From assembly GCF_038237375.1 (NCBI RefSeq), contig NZ_CP151273.1, positions 1,860,001-1,924,000 on the forward strand: a stretch of DNA of 64,000 bases. Reading direction: 5' to 3'. A program made the translations under genes and the position numbers. How positions within the stretch are numbered: the first letter of the stretch is position 1; each line of letters opens with the position of its first letter. Shown one piece after another: positions 8,484-16,727 of this stretch. Under the pieces are notes generated by a model. That model made no database searches. It saw only the letters and a list, made by a program, of their open reading frames with translations, and was not told the origin of the DNA. The DNA comes from Alcaligenes sp. SDU_A2 (GTDB lineage: Bacteria > Pseudomonadota > Gammaproteobacteria > Burkholderiales > Burkholderiaceae_B).

Positions 8484-9320
8484 GTGGAACAAGTGCTATT
8501 TATTGTTTGGCGTGAAAGCGTGGAAGCCCTGCTGGTGGTCGGCATTCTGTATGCCTGGCTGGGCCGTTCCCCGCAAGGGCGCAGGGGTTTGCCCTGGCTC
8601 TGGGGTGGAGTGGCGGCTGGCGTCTGTCTGGCTGTGCTCTTGGCCTTGGTGTTGCTGGGTCTGGCCAGTTGGCTCGATGACAGTGGCCAAGAGTGGTTTC
8701 AGGCCATCATGAGCCTGATCGCCTGCGCCTTGGTGGTGCAGATGGTGGTCTGGATGCGCAGGCATGGTCGCCGCTTGCGGCAGGACCTGCAGCAGGGCGT
8801 ATCCGACCAATTGGGGCAAGGACGGCAATGGGGGGTGTTGGTGCTGGCCATGATAGCCGTGGCGCGTGAAGGCAGCGAAACCGTGGTGTTTCTGTATGGT
8901 GCCTTGTCTGCTGTCTCTGCAGGGCAGAATATCGGAGCTTTAGTCTGGGCCGCTTTGGGCGGTTTTTTTGCGGCTTTGTTGACCTTTATGGCCTTGCAAT
9001 GGGGCGGGCGCATCATTACCTGGCGGCGTTTTTTTGCCTTTACCGAATGGCTTTTGCTGATGCTTGGCGCTGCATTGCTGATATCGGCAACCGACCGCCT
9101 GATTTCCCTGGGGGCGCTTCCGGCACTGGTGGACCCGGTCTGGGATTCGTCCTGGCTGCTGGGCACCGATTCGGGGCTGGGCAAGCTGTTGGCTGATTTT
9201 GCGGGATATCGGGATTTCCCGGCGCTCAGCCAGGTATTGATCTACGTCGGATATGTTGCCCTGCTGTTTTATTTCTTGCGTGCGCCTCGGTCTGTCACGA
9301 CGCTGAAGGCGGCGTCATGA
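8484..9320 (+). CDS. ftrC: FTR1-family high-affinity iron permease FtrC
   Basis: The 278-residue inner-membrane protein carries both REXXE iron-binding motifs that mark the FTR1/EfeU family: RESVE near residue 10 (VWRESVEALLVVG) and REGSE near residue 130 (VAREGSETVVFLYG). About seven hydrophobic helices are visible. Family members move iron across the membrane after it has been oxidised outside. The GTG at 8484 places the first motif in helix 1 as expected. It lies 9 bases after ftrB, and its stop overlaps the start of ftrD by 4 bases. Confidence 0.93.
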   Translation: MEQVLFIVWRESVEALLVVGILYAWLGRSPQGRRGLPWLWGGVAAGVCLAVLLALVLLGLASWLDDSGQEWFQAIMSLIACALVVQMVVWMRRHGRRLRQDLQQGVSDQLGQGRQWGVLVLAMIAVAREGSETVVFLYGALSAVSAGQNIGALVWAALGGFFAALLTFMALQWGGRIITWRRFFAFTEWLLLMLGAALLISATDRLISLGALPALVDPVWDSSWLLGTDSGLGKLLADFAGYRDFPALSQVLIYVGYVALLFYFLRAPRSVTTLKAAS

Positions 9321-10708
9321 CGGTGCTTGGCGAACCCAAACGCGACTGGCCGGCACGCCTGGGCGATGCTCTGCGCGATCATCAGCGGGCCATTGCCCGC
9401 ATTCAGTGGCTGGTCGTGCTGGTGTATGCGGTATTGCTGCTGGTGCCTGTCTTTTTGCCTTTGCCCGATCGCAGTGCCTCGGTCTTGAACAATTTGACGG
9501 TGCTGGCGCAGTTTGCTTTTTGGGGAGTCTGGTGGCCGTTCGTGCTTTTGTCCATGCCATTGCTGGGACGGACCTGGTGCGGCGTCTTTTGTCCGGAAGG
9601 TACGCTGACCGAATGGGCCAGCCGGCATGGGCGGGGCGGGGCGATTCCGCGCTGGTTGCGCTGGGGCGGTTGGCCTTTCGTGGCGTTTGCCTTGACCACG
9701 ATTTATGGGCAGCTGATCAGCGTCTACCAGTACCCGTGGGCGGTGGCCCTGATTCTGGGCGGTTCTACCGTAGGGGCAATGGCCGTGGGGTGGCTGTACG
9801 GTCGGGAAAAGCGCGTCTGGTGCCGCTATCTGTGTCCGGTCAATGGTGTTTTCAATCTGCTGGCCAAGCTCTCGCCTTGGCAGTTCCAGGTAGATGCGTT
9901 AGCCTGGCGACAGGCATCGCGTCGCACCGCTGGCATTAATTGCGCCCCCTTGTTGCCGCTGCGCACCATGCAGGGGGCGGGGGACTGCCATATGTGTGGG
10001 CGCTGCAGCGATTATCGGGGGGCAATCCATTTGCAGTTGCGCTCGCCCGAACGCGACATCATGTCAGACTCGCCCGGCAGCGTCTGGCAGACCTTGCTCA
10101 TCACCCTGGGCTTGATGGGGTTGGCGGTCGGAGCGTTCTTGTGGAGCGCCAGCCCCTGGCTGATCGCCGTCAAGCAGGCCATTGCCCTTTGGTTGGTCGA
10201 GCACGATGTCGTGTGGCCTTTACTCGATACGGCTCCCTGGTTTGTGCTGACCCACTATCCGCAGGTCAACGACAGTTTTAGTTGGCTGGATGGCACCGTT
10301 ATCCTGGCCTTTATAGGGGCGGCCTGCCTAGTGTGCGGCGGAGCCGCTTTATTGTCTCTGTTTCTGGCGGATCGCCTATTGCCGGGCGTGCGGACGGCAG
10401 GGGCGAGCTGGGCGGGAGTCAATAAACTGGCGCTGGGATTGATTCCTCTGGCCGGTACCGGCGTGTTTCTGGGTTTGACGGCCACAACCTTGACCTTGTT
10501 GCAGCACGAAGGGCTAAGCACCACTTGGGCGGGGCCGGTGCGCCTGGCGATGCTGGGCCTGGCGCTGGCCTGGAGCCTGCGCTTGCTGTGGCGTCTGACA
10601 GGACTGAGGTCTGCCGGGGCACATCCCCGCCGAGTGGCTTTGGCTTGTTTGGCGATCGGCCTGCTGCCTTTCTTGGGGGCGTGGCTGCTGTTTTTCCTGT
10701 GTTGGTGA
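9317..10708 (+). CDS. ftrD: Membrane polyferredoxin FtrD (NapH/MauN-like 4Fe-4S protein)
   Basis: The 463-residue protein has several membrane helices and three cysteine clusters: WCGVFCPEG, WCRYLCPVNG and GDCHMCGRCSDY. This is the arrangement of NapH-type quinol-linked electron carriers. In FtrABCD it is thought to recycle electrons released when FtrA and FtrB oxidise ferrous iron. The C-terminal half adds further helices. ATG 9317 overlaps the ftrC stop. It is the last gene of the operon; the next element is a separate promoter for the ribosomal protein genes. Confidence 0.88.
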   Translation: MTVLGEPKRDWPARLGDALRDHQRAIARIQWLVVLVYAVLLLVPVFLPLPDRSASVLNNLTVLAQFAFWGVWWPFVLLSMPLLGRTWCGVFCPEGTLTEWASRHGRGGAIPRWLRWGGWPFVAFALTTIYGQLISVYQYPWAVALILGGSTVGAMAVGWLYGREKRVWCRYLCPVNGVFNLLAKLSPWQFQVDALAWRQASRRTAGINCAPLLPLRTMQGAGDCHMCGRCSDYRGAIHLQLRSPERDIMSDSPGSVWQTLLITLGLMGLAVGAFLWSASPWLIAVKQAIALWLVEHDVVWPLLDTAPWFVLTHYPQVNDSFSWLDGTVILAFIGAACLVCGGAALLSLFLADRLLPGVRTAGASWAGVNKLALGLIPLAGTGVFLGLTATTLTLLQHEGLSTTWAGPVRLAMLGLALAWSLRLLWRLTGLRSAGAHPRRVALACLAIGLLPFLGAWLLFFLCW

Positions 10709-10724
10709 AAACGCACTGCGCAAC

Positions 10725-10754
10725 TGGACAATTTTTAGGGAATCACTCTATAAT
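10725..10754 (+). promoter_or_regulatory. Sigma-70 promoter for rpmI-rplT with a long leader
   Basis: A TGGACA -35 box and a perfect TATAAT -10 box are separated by 18 bases. Transcription would start near 10761, leaving about 125 bases of untranslated leader before rpmI. L20 represses its own operon in several bacteria by binding such leaders. No specific L20-binding fold was worked out here. Confidence 0.75.
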
Positions 10755-10887
10755 CAATGGCTTTTCCACGTTCTGGCTTAGCCTTTGCGTTGGGAAAGAA
10801 AAAAAACAAGTGCCTGTTTTTGGGTCATACAAGTGCAGCCTGATTGTTGGGCGGCCACCCACAGACATAAATTAATCGAGTAATTTC

Positions 10888-11085
10888 ATGCCTAAAATGA
10901 AAACCAAAAAAAGCGCCTCCAAGCGCTTTGTGGTTCGTGGTAGCGGTTCCATCAAGCGGGGCCAAGCGTTCAAGCGTCACATTCTGACCAAGAAAACGAC
11001 CAAGAACAAACGCCAACTGCGTGGTGCCGTCGAAGTGCATAAAGCCGACGTCGCTGCCGTTAAGGCCATGATGCCTTTCGCCTGA
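10888..11085 (+). CDS. rpmI: 50S ribosomal protein L35
   Basis: The 65-residue basic protein begins [20 protein letters not shown] and has the L35 core [21 protein letters not shown]. It is a component of the large ribosomal subunit. It is the first gene after the promoter at 10725 and lies 16 bases before rplT. In many bacteria infC sits directly upstream; here the neighbour is ftrD, so this copy of the operon begins with rpmI. Confidence 0.98.
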   Translation: MPKMKTKKSASKRFVVRGSGSIKRGQAFKRHILTKKTTKNKRQLRGAVEVHKADVAAVKAMMPFA

Positions 11086-11101
11086 TCACGGAGAACTCAA
11101 C

Positions 11102-11461
11102 ATGTCTCGAGTAAAACGCGGTGTAAACGCTCGCGCCCGCCACAAAAAAGTCATTGCCCAAGCCAAGGGTTTCCGCGGTCGTCGCGGCAATGTATTCCGG
11201 ATTGCCAAACAAGCCGTCATGAAGGCAGGCCAGTACGCCTACCGTGACCGCCGCAACAAGAAGCGTGTTTTCCGCGCACTCTGGATTACACGTATCAACG
11301 CTGCATGCCGTGAACTGGGCATGAGCTACAGCCAGTTCATCGCTGGCCTGAACAAAGCCTCCATCGCTCTGGACCGCAAGGTTCTGGCCGATCTGGCAGT
11401 TAACGACAAGGCCGGTTTTGCCGCTGTTGTCGCACAGGCTAAGAACGCTTTGGCTGCTTAA
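11102..11461 (+). CDS. rplT: 50S ribosomal protein L20
   Basis: The 119-residue protein starts [20 protein letters not shown] and continues with [19 protein letters not shown] and [21 protein letters not shown], the L20 signature. It binds 23S rRNA early in assembly and commonly represses its own operon. A GGAG ribosome site is present, and a strong terminator or attenuator follows before pheS. Confidence 0.98.
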   Translation: MSRVKRGVNARARHKKVIAQAKGFRGRRGNVFRIAKQAVMKAGQYAYRDRRNKKRVFRALWITRINAACRELGMSYSQFIAGLNKASIALDRKVLADLAVNDKAGFAAVVAQAKNALAA

Positions 11462-11484
11462 GCGGTATCCGACTGTATAGTTCG

Positions 11485-11515
11485 CAAACGGGGCCTTGGG
11501 GCTCCGTTTGTTTTT
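11485..11515 (+). terminator. Terminator or attenuator between rplT and pheS
   Basis: Arms CAAACGGGGCC and GGCTCCGTTTG form an 11-bp stem with one GT pair, closed by a four-base loop and followed by five T. It ends only 15 bases before pheS. It must be partly read through, or pheS must have its own signals. No phenylalanine-rich leader peptide was seen. Confidence 0.85.
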
Positions 11516-11530
11516 GGAAAGTAACACGTC

Positions 11531-12553
11531 ATGACTTCCTCCCACGATGATCTGATCGCCCAGGCACGGGCTTTGTTCGAGCAGGCCCAGGACGCTGCTT
11601 CGCTGGAAAATGCCAAAGCCCGTTTTCTGGGTAAGCAGGGTGCCATCACCACGCTCATGAAGGGCCTGGCGCAACTGGACCCCGAACAGAAAAAGGCGGC
11701 TGGTGCCAGCATTAACGTGCTCAAGCGCGAAATCGAAACCCTGCTCAATGATCGTCGCGCCGCGCTGGCTGCCGCAGAACTGAACCAGCGCCTGGCACAG
11801 GAGAAGATCGACGTCACCTTGCCGGGCCGAGGCCGTGGCACCGGCGGCATTCATCCGGTCATCCAGACCTGGCAGCGCGTGGAAGCCATCTTTCGCTCCA
11901 TCGGCTTTGATGTGGCCGACGGCCCCGAAATCGAAAATGACTGGACCAACTTCACGGCCCTGAATAACCCCGAGAACCATCCGGCGCGCTCCATGCAGGA
12001 CACGTTCTATGTGGACATGCAGGACGAGCAGGGCTTGCCGTATTTGCTGCGCACGCATACCAGCCCCATGCAGGTGCGCTATGCCCGCATGAACCAGGCC
12101 CCCATCAAGGTCATTGCGCCCGGTCGTACCTATCGGGTGGACAGCGATGCCACCCATTCGCCCATGTTTCATCAGGTCGAAGGCCTGTGGATTGCCGAGG
12201 ACATCTCCTTTGCCGATCTGAAAGGCGTTTATACCAATTTTCTGCGTGCCTTCTTCGAAAGCGACGATCTGGTCGTGCGCTTCCGTCCTTCTTTCTTCCC
12301 GTTCACCGAACCTTCGGCCGAAATCGACATGATGTTCACCTCCGGCCCGAACAAGGGACGTTGGCTGGAGATCTCCGGCTCCGGGCAGGTTCATCCTGAA
12401 GTAGTACGCAATTTTGGTCTGGACCCAGAACGCTACATCGGCTTTGCCTTCGGCTCGGGGCTGGAGCGTCTGACTATGTTGCGCTATGGTGTCAATGATC
12501 TGCGCCAGTTCTTTGAAGGCGATCTGCGCTTTCTCAAGCAGTTCAATCGCTGA
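11531..12553 (+). CDS. pheS: Phenylalanyl-tRNA synthetase alpha subunit
   Basis: The 340-residue catalytic subunit has an N-terminal coiled coil for tRNA contact (residues about 1-90) and the class II core. Motif 2 is around [14 protein letters not shown], with FHQVEGLWI next, and motif 3 is [14 protein letters not shown] near the C-terminus. [17 protein letters not shown] is the conserved family stretch. It pairs with PheT as an alpha2-beta2 enzyme charging tRNA-Phe. The start lies just after a terminator, and pheT follows 77 bases later. Confidence 0.98.
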   Translation: MTSSHDDLIAQARALFEQAQDAASLENAKARFLGKQGAITTLMKGLAQLDPEQKKAAGASINVLKREIETLLNDRRAALAAAELNQRLAQEKIDVTLPGRGRGTGGIHPVIQTWQRVEAIFRSIGFDVADGPEIENDWTNFTALNNPENHPARSMQDTFYVDMQDEQGLPYLLRTHTSPMQVRYARMNQAPIKVIAPGRTYRVDSDATHSPMFHQVEGLWIAEDISFADLKGVYTNFLRAFFESDDLVVRFRPSFFPFTEPSAEIDMMFTSGPNKGRWLEISGSGQVHPEVVRNFGLDPERYIGFAFGSGLERLTMLRYGVNDLRQFFEGDLRFLKQFNR

Positions 12554-12630
12554 TTCCTCATTCGCGCCGCCCGTACGCAAGGCGTTCGGCGGCTCTGGTA
12601 TACGCCGTTTCATCTTTCCCTTTCTGCATC

Positions 12631-15036
12631 ATGCTATTTTCCGAATCGTGGCTGCGCCGCTTTGTGAATCCCCAACTGGGCACCGAAGAATTGGGCCACC
12701 AACTCACCATGGCCGGCCTGGAAGTCGAAGATATCCAGGCGGCCGCCCCTGCTTTTGACCATGTGGTGGTGGGCCTGATTGCCGCTATCGAACCTCATCC
12801 GGACGCCGATCGCCTGCGCGTGTGCCAGGTGGACGACGGCTCTGGTCAGTTGCTACAGATTGTCTGCGGTGCCCCCAACGCCGCCCAGGGAATCAAGGTG
12901 CCGGTCGCGCGCATCGGCGCGCAACTGCCGGGCGGCATGAAAATCGGGCCGGTCAAGATGCGTGGTGTGCAGTCCGGCGGCATGTTGTGCTCTGGGCGCG
13001 AACTGGGCCTGTCCCAGGACCACGACGGCCTGCTGGTGCTCGATGCCGATGCGCCGGTGGGGCAGTGCCTGCGCGAACTGCTGGATCTGGACGACCAGAT
13101 CATCGAACTGAAATTAACGCCCAACCGCGCCGACTGCCTGTCGGTGTTGGGCGTGGCCCGCGAAGTATCCGCCTTGACCGGTCAGGCGCTGACATTGCCG
13201 ACCTTTGATGTTGCGCCTGTCACCATACAGGACCGGGTGCCTGTTACGGTGCACGACGCCGATCTGTGTGGTCGTTTCGGTGGGCGCGTCATCCGTGGCG
13301 TCAATGCCCGTGCCAAGACGCCGGACTGGATGAAGATGCGCCTGGAACGCAGTGGTCAGCGCTCAATTTCCGCTTTGGTCGATATTTCCAATTACGTCAT
13401 GCTGGAACTGGGTCGCCCTACGCACGTGTTTGATCTGCAGCATGTGCAGTCCGGCCTGGATGTCCGTTGGGCGCGTAAAGGCGAGCAGCTCGAGCTGCTC
13501 AGTGGCTTGAACGTAGAGTTGGATACGGACGTAGGCGTGGTCGCCGTCAACGATGTGCCCCAGAGTATGGCCGGCATCATGGGCGGCGAACACAGCGCCG
13601 TCACCCTGGATACCACCGATATCTATCTGGAAGCGGCGTTCTGGTGGCCCGAGGCCATCATGGGCCGTGCCCGCCGCTACAAGTTTTCGTCCGACGCCAG
13701 CCATCGCTTCGAGCGCGGCGTGGATTTTGCCACTATCCCGGAACACCTGGAGCGCACGACGGCGCTGATTCTGGACATCTGCGGCGGTCAGGCCGGTCCG
13801 CTGGATGATCAGGTCATCGCGCTGCCCAAGCGTAACCCCGTCAAGCTGCGTCTTGATCGCTGCCGCCGCGTATTGGGTATTGCGCTGGAACAAGCGCAGG
13901 TGCAAGAGATCTTTCATCGTTTGGGGCTGGAATTTACCGTGGCCGATGACGTCTTTACGGTGACGCCGCCCAGCTTTCGCTTTGACCTGAACCTGGAAGA
14001 GGATCTGATCGAAGAGGTGGCACGCATTTACGGCTTTGAGAACATTCCCGATCTGCCGCCGGTGGCCCCGGCGCAGATGCGCGTCTCGCCCGAGGCACTG
14101 CGTGGCCCGCATGCCTTGCGTGCCGTGCTGGCCGCGCAAGACTACCAGGAAGTCATCAATTTTTCCTTTGTACAAGAGTCTTGGGAAAAAGAGATCAATG
14201 GTCAGGCCGACCCCATACGCTTGCTCAACCCCATCGCCAGCCAGTTGGCCGTCATGCGCTCCAGCCTGATTCCCGGCTTGTTGGCCAATATCGAACATAA
14301 CGCCAACCGTCGACAGTCGCGCGTGCGCGTGTTTGAGCTGGGCCGCGTGTTCATGCGCGATGCCGCCCAGGAAAACGGTGCCTTGACGGTGGCCGGCATT
14401 CACCAGCCTAATCGAATTGCCGCCGCAGCATGGGGTTCGGCCGTGGCCGAGCAGTGGGGGCAGGCCGACCGTGACGTGGACTTTTTCGACGTCAAGCGCG
14501 ACTTGGAAACCTTGTTGGGCCGTCGCAGTGCCGACGCTCGGTTCCAGGCGCAGGCCCATCCTGCTTTGCATCCAGGGCGCAGTGCCTGCGTGGTGCTCGA
14601 CGGCCAGCCCATAGGCTGGATCGGTGAATTGCACCCCCAATGGCTGCCCACTTTCGGGCTGAGCAAAGCGCCGGTCGTATTCGAGCTGGATTTAGAGGCC
14701 ATCTCCAGCGAGGCGCTGGTGCAGGCCGTGGAAGTGTCCAAACAGCCCGTGGTGCAACGCGACCTGGCCGTTTGGGTGGGTAACGAGGTCAGTTACCAGT
14801 CCGTGATGGATACCTTGAATACGGTGCGCCGGTGCGCGCCGCAGGCTGCGATTGTTAAAGACATCCAGCTGTTCGATGTCTGGCGCGACAAAAACGACTC
14901 GGCCGAAAAGAGCCTGGCCATCCGCTTCTGGCTGCAGGACAGCGCCGCCACGCTGGATGAGTCCCGAGTCGAGCAGTGCATGCAGACACTGCTGGAGGCA
15001 TTGGTGTCCGCGCATGGTGCGCGGGCGCGTGCATAA
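12631..15036 (+). CDS. pheT: Phenylalanyl-tRNA synthetase beta subunit
   Basis: The 801-residue subunit has the full domain set. It begins MLFSESWLRRFVNPQLGTEE, followed by a tRNA-binding OB domain (about 40-150, VVGLIAAIEPHPDADRLRVCQV), the B3/B4 editing region, the catalytic-like core (FSSDASHRFERGVD) and a C-terminal anticodon-binding domain ending near residue 800. It forms the alpha2-beta2 synthetase with PheS and edits tyrosyl-tRNA-Phe. ihfA follows after 9 bases with GGAG, so the two share a message. Confidence 0.98.
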   Translation: MLFSESWLRRFVNPQLGTEELGHQLTMAGLEVEDIQAAAPAFDHVVVGLIAAIEPHPDADRLRVCQVDDGSGQLLQIVCGAPNAAQGIKVPVARIGAQLPGGMKIGPVKMRGVQSGGMLCSGRELGLSQDHDGLLVLDADAPVGQCLRELLDLDDQIIELKLTPNRADCLSVLGVAREVSALTGQALTLPTFDVAPVTIQDRVPVTVHDADLCGRFGGRVIRGVNARAKTPDWMKMRLERSGQRSISALVDISNYVMLELGRPTHVFDLQHVQSGLDVRWARKGEQLELLSGLNVELDTDVGVVAVNDVPQSMAGIMGGEHSAVTLDTTDIYLEAAFWWPEAIMGRARRYKFSSDASHRFERGVDFATIPEHLERTTALILDICGGQAGPLDDQVIALPKRNPVKLRLDRCRRVLGIALEQAQVQEIFHRLGLEFTVADDVFTVTPPSFRFDLNLEEDLIEEVARIYGFENIPDLPPVAPAQMRVSPEALRGPHALRAVLAAQDYQEVINFSFVQESWEKEINGQADPIRLLNPIASQLAVMRSSLIPGLLANIEHNANRRQSRVRVFELGRVFMRDAAQENGALTVAGIHQPNRIAAAAWGSAVAEQWGQADRDVDFFDVKRDLETLLGRRSADARFQAQAHPALHPGRSACVVLDGQPIGWIGELHPQWLPTFGLSKAPVVFELDLEAISSEALVQAVEVSKQPVVQRDLAVWVGNEVSYQSVMDTLNTVRRCAPQAAIVKDIQLFDVWRDKNDSAEKSLAIRFWLQDSAATLDESRVEQCMQTLLEALVSAHGARARA

Positions 15037-15045
15037 GGAGACAGC

Positions 15046-15369
15046 ATGAACGTAGAACGCACACTGACCAAGGCGGACCTGGCCGAACTGCTGTTCGAGC
15101 GCGTGGGTTTGAACAAGCGCGAAGCCAAAGATATTGTCGATACTTTCTTTGCCGAAATCCGGGATTCCCTGGCCGATGGCGTTGAAGTGAAGCTTTCGGG
15201 CTTTGGCAACTTCCAGGTGCGGGACAAACCGCCGCGTCCGGGCCGCAATCCCAAGACCGGCGAGGTCATCCCCATTTCGGCGCGCCGCGTGGTTACTTTT
15301 CATGCCAGCCAAAAGCTCAAGAGCGTGGTCGAAGGGGTGCCTGTCGCTCCCGAGGACGAGCAGGACTGA
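15046..15369 (+). CDS. ihfA: Integration host factor alpha subunit
   Basis: The 107-residue DNA-bending protein starts [21 protein letters not shown] and has the core [28 protein letters not shown] with the DNA-intercalating proline in the flexible arm. It pairs with IhfB. The position directly after pheT is standard in proteobacteria. A short acidic tail (PEDEQD) is present. An AAGGAG ribosome site precedes the ATG. Confidence 0.97.
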   Translation: MNVERTLTKADLAELLFERVGLNKREAKDIVDTFFAEIRDSLADGVEVKLSGFGNFQVRDKPPRPGRNPKTGEVIPISARRVVTFHASQKLKSVVEGVPVAPEDEQD

Positions 15370-15374
15370 TGCTG

Positions 15375-15388
15375 GTACGTTTACGTAC
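15375..15388. repeat. Short perfect palindrome between ihfA and merR
   Basis: GTACGT and ACGTAC flank two T bases, giving a 14-bp near-continuous dyad 57 bases before the MerR-family start. It could be an operator for the MerR-type protein or a chance repeat. Confidence 0.3.
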
Positions 15389-15445
15389 AGTTTCCCCTGC
15401 TTGAACGTGTAAAATCACTCCTATTGTTGACGAGCATCAGTGACC

Positions 15446-15850
15446 ATGAGCACGAACGAAAAGACGGTTTCCCTTCCTCCGATTCCCGCCAAGCGTTACT
15501 TCACCATTGGCGAAGTCAGCGAGCTGTGTCTGGTCAAGCCGCACGTGCTGCGTTATTGGGAACAGGAATTTACCCAGCTCAAGCCAGTCAAGCGTCGCGG
15601 CAATCGACGTTATTATCAGCATCACGAAGTGCTGCTGATTCGCCGCATACGCGGTCTGTTGTACGACGAAGGCTTTACCATCAGCGGGGCGCGTAATCGC
15701 CTGGGCGATGGCCCCGATGTGCCATTCGATCAGGATGCCGCCGTACGTCTGACAGGGCAGGAACTACAGGCCTTGCGCGCCGAGCTTGGGCAGCTTCAGT
15801 CCATGCTGGACAAGGCCCTGGAGATGACCGCTCCGGATTCTGCTGCGTAA
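15446..15850 (+). CDS. MerR-family transcriptional regulator
   Basis: The 134-residue protein has an N-terminal winged helix-turn-helix of the MerR type: RYFTIGEVSELCLVKPHVLRYWEQEF, then RRGNRRYYQHHEVLLIRRIRGLLYDEGFTISGARNRL. A short coiled coil (LTGQELQALRAELGQLQSMLDKALEM) follows. There is no effector domain and no metal-binding cysteine set; homologues beside ihfA are widespread and their role is not well known. ATG 15446 is preferred over the in-frame GTG at 15440, which would add only two residues. A strong terminator follows. Confidence 0.88.
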   Translation: MSTNEKTVSLPPIPAKRYFTIGEVSELCLVKPHVLRYWEQEFTQLKPVKRRGNRRYYQHHEVLLIRRIRGLLYDEGFTISGARNRLGDGPDVPFDQDAAVRLTGQELQALRAELGQLQSMLDKALEMTAPDSAA

Positions 15851-15874
15851 GCAGATGCCGTGGGTAGGGCGATC

Positions 15875-15900
15875 AGGCCGGCCGATGCGCCGGCCTTTTT
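15875..15900 (+). terminator. Rho-independent terminator after the MerR regulator
   Basis: Perfect 8-bp arms AGGCCGGC and GCCGGCCT enclose a six-base loop and run into TTTTT. It ends the pheS-pheT-ihfA-merR block, 18 bases before the next gene. Confidence 0.9.
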
Positions 15901-15917
15901 CATGCGGGATATAAAAC

Positions 15918-16727
15918 GTGAACTTACGTAGTCAGGCCTTGCAGGCACTGCTGCTGCAAGAACCAGCCGCTAAAGTGGCGGCCGTGCGCGCGATTGGCCA
16001 TGCTTTGCCTGTAGGCGCGCAGCAGATTCTTGCCGAACCGCCAGGCATTCCGGGCAGGCCTGCCAGCCTGCGCTTTGTGCCGCCCCAGGACGTTCCCAAG
16101 CGTTCGGTCAAGTCGGCGCAGGGGCGGGCCGCCTTGCTGCATTCTTTGGCTCATATCGAATTTAATGCCATTAATTTGGCGTTGGATGTTGTGTGGCGCT
16201 ATCCCGGCTTGCCCGATGCGTTTTATGCAGGCTGGTTGCAAGTCGCCGTGGAAGAAGCCTTGCATTTCGAGCTGCTGAACGAGTATCTGGCTACGCTGGG
16301 CCTGCAGTACGGCGATTTGCCAGTGCACGATGGCCTGTGGGAAATGGCCGAGCGCACCCGTTCGGACTTGCTGGCGCGTTTGGCACTGGTGCCGCGCACG
16401 CTGGAGGCGCGCGGACTGGATGCTTGCCCCATTGTGCGCCGCAAGCTGGACGAGGCGGGCGATGCCCGGGCTGTCGCTATCATCGATATTATTTTGCGCG
16501 ACGAAGTCGGCCACGTGGCGTTGGGCAATTATTGGTACAGGCAGTTGTGTCGCGAACAGAGCCTATCGGATTTTGATACCTATGGTGTCCTGGCCCGGCA
16601 GTACCGCGCGCCGCGCCTGCGCGGCCCGTTCAATCGCCCGGCCCGCCTGAAGGCGGGCTTTACCGAGGCCGAGATCGACGAGCTGGAGCGGCTGGACGCC
16701 ATGTTCAGGAATGGGCGGCAGGTCTAG
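15918..16727 (+). CDS. DUF455 ferritin-like protein
   Basis: The 269-residue protein has the helical pattern of the DUF455/MiaE-like ferritin superfamily. Probable di-metal ligands are visible in HSLAHIEFNAINLALD (near residue 77), VEEALHFELLNEYL (near 112) and RDEVGHVALGNYWY (near 195). The biochemical function of DUF455 is not established; a di-iron enzyme is an inference from these Glu and His residues. The start is GTG 15918 with a weak GGGAT ribosome site, just after a terminator. Its 3' end overlaps the convergent sigma/anti-sigma gene by 23 bases. Confidence 0.82.
   Translation: MNLRSQALQALLLQEPAAKVAAVRAIGHALPVGAQQILAEPPGIPGRPASLRFVPPQDVPKRSVKSAQGRAALLHSLAHIEFNAINLALDVVWRYPGLPDAFYAGWLQVAVEEALHFELLNEYLATLGLQYGDLPVHDGLWEMAERTRSDLLARLALVPRTLEARGLDACPIVRRKLDEAGDARAVAIIDIILRDEVGHVALGNYWYRQLCREQSLSDFDTYGVLARQYRAPRLRGPFNRPARLKAGFTEAEIDELERLDAMFRNGRQV

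Noticed and set aside
11060-12613. A 517-codon minus-strand frame opposite rplT and pheS.
   Set aside because: Shadow of the synthetase and ribosomal genes; no ribosome site or family pattern.
13363-14640. A 425-codon minus-strand frame opposite pheT.
   Set aside because: Shadow frame of a certain housekeeping gene.
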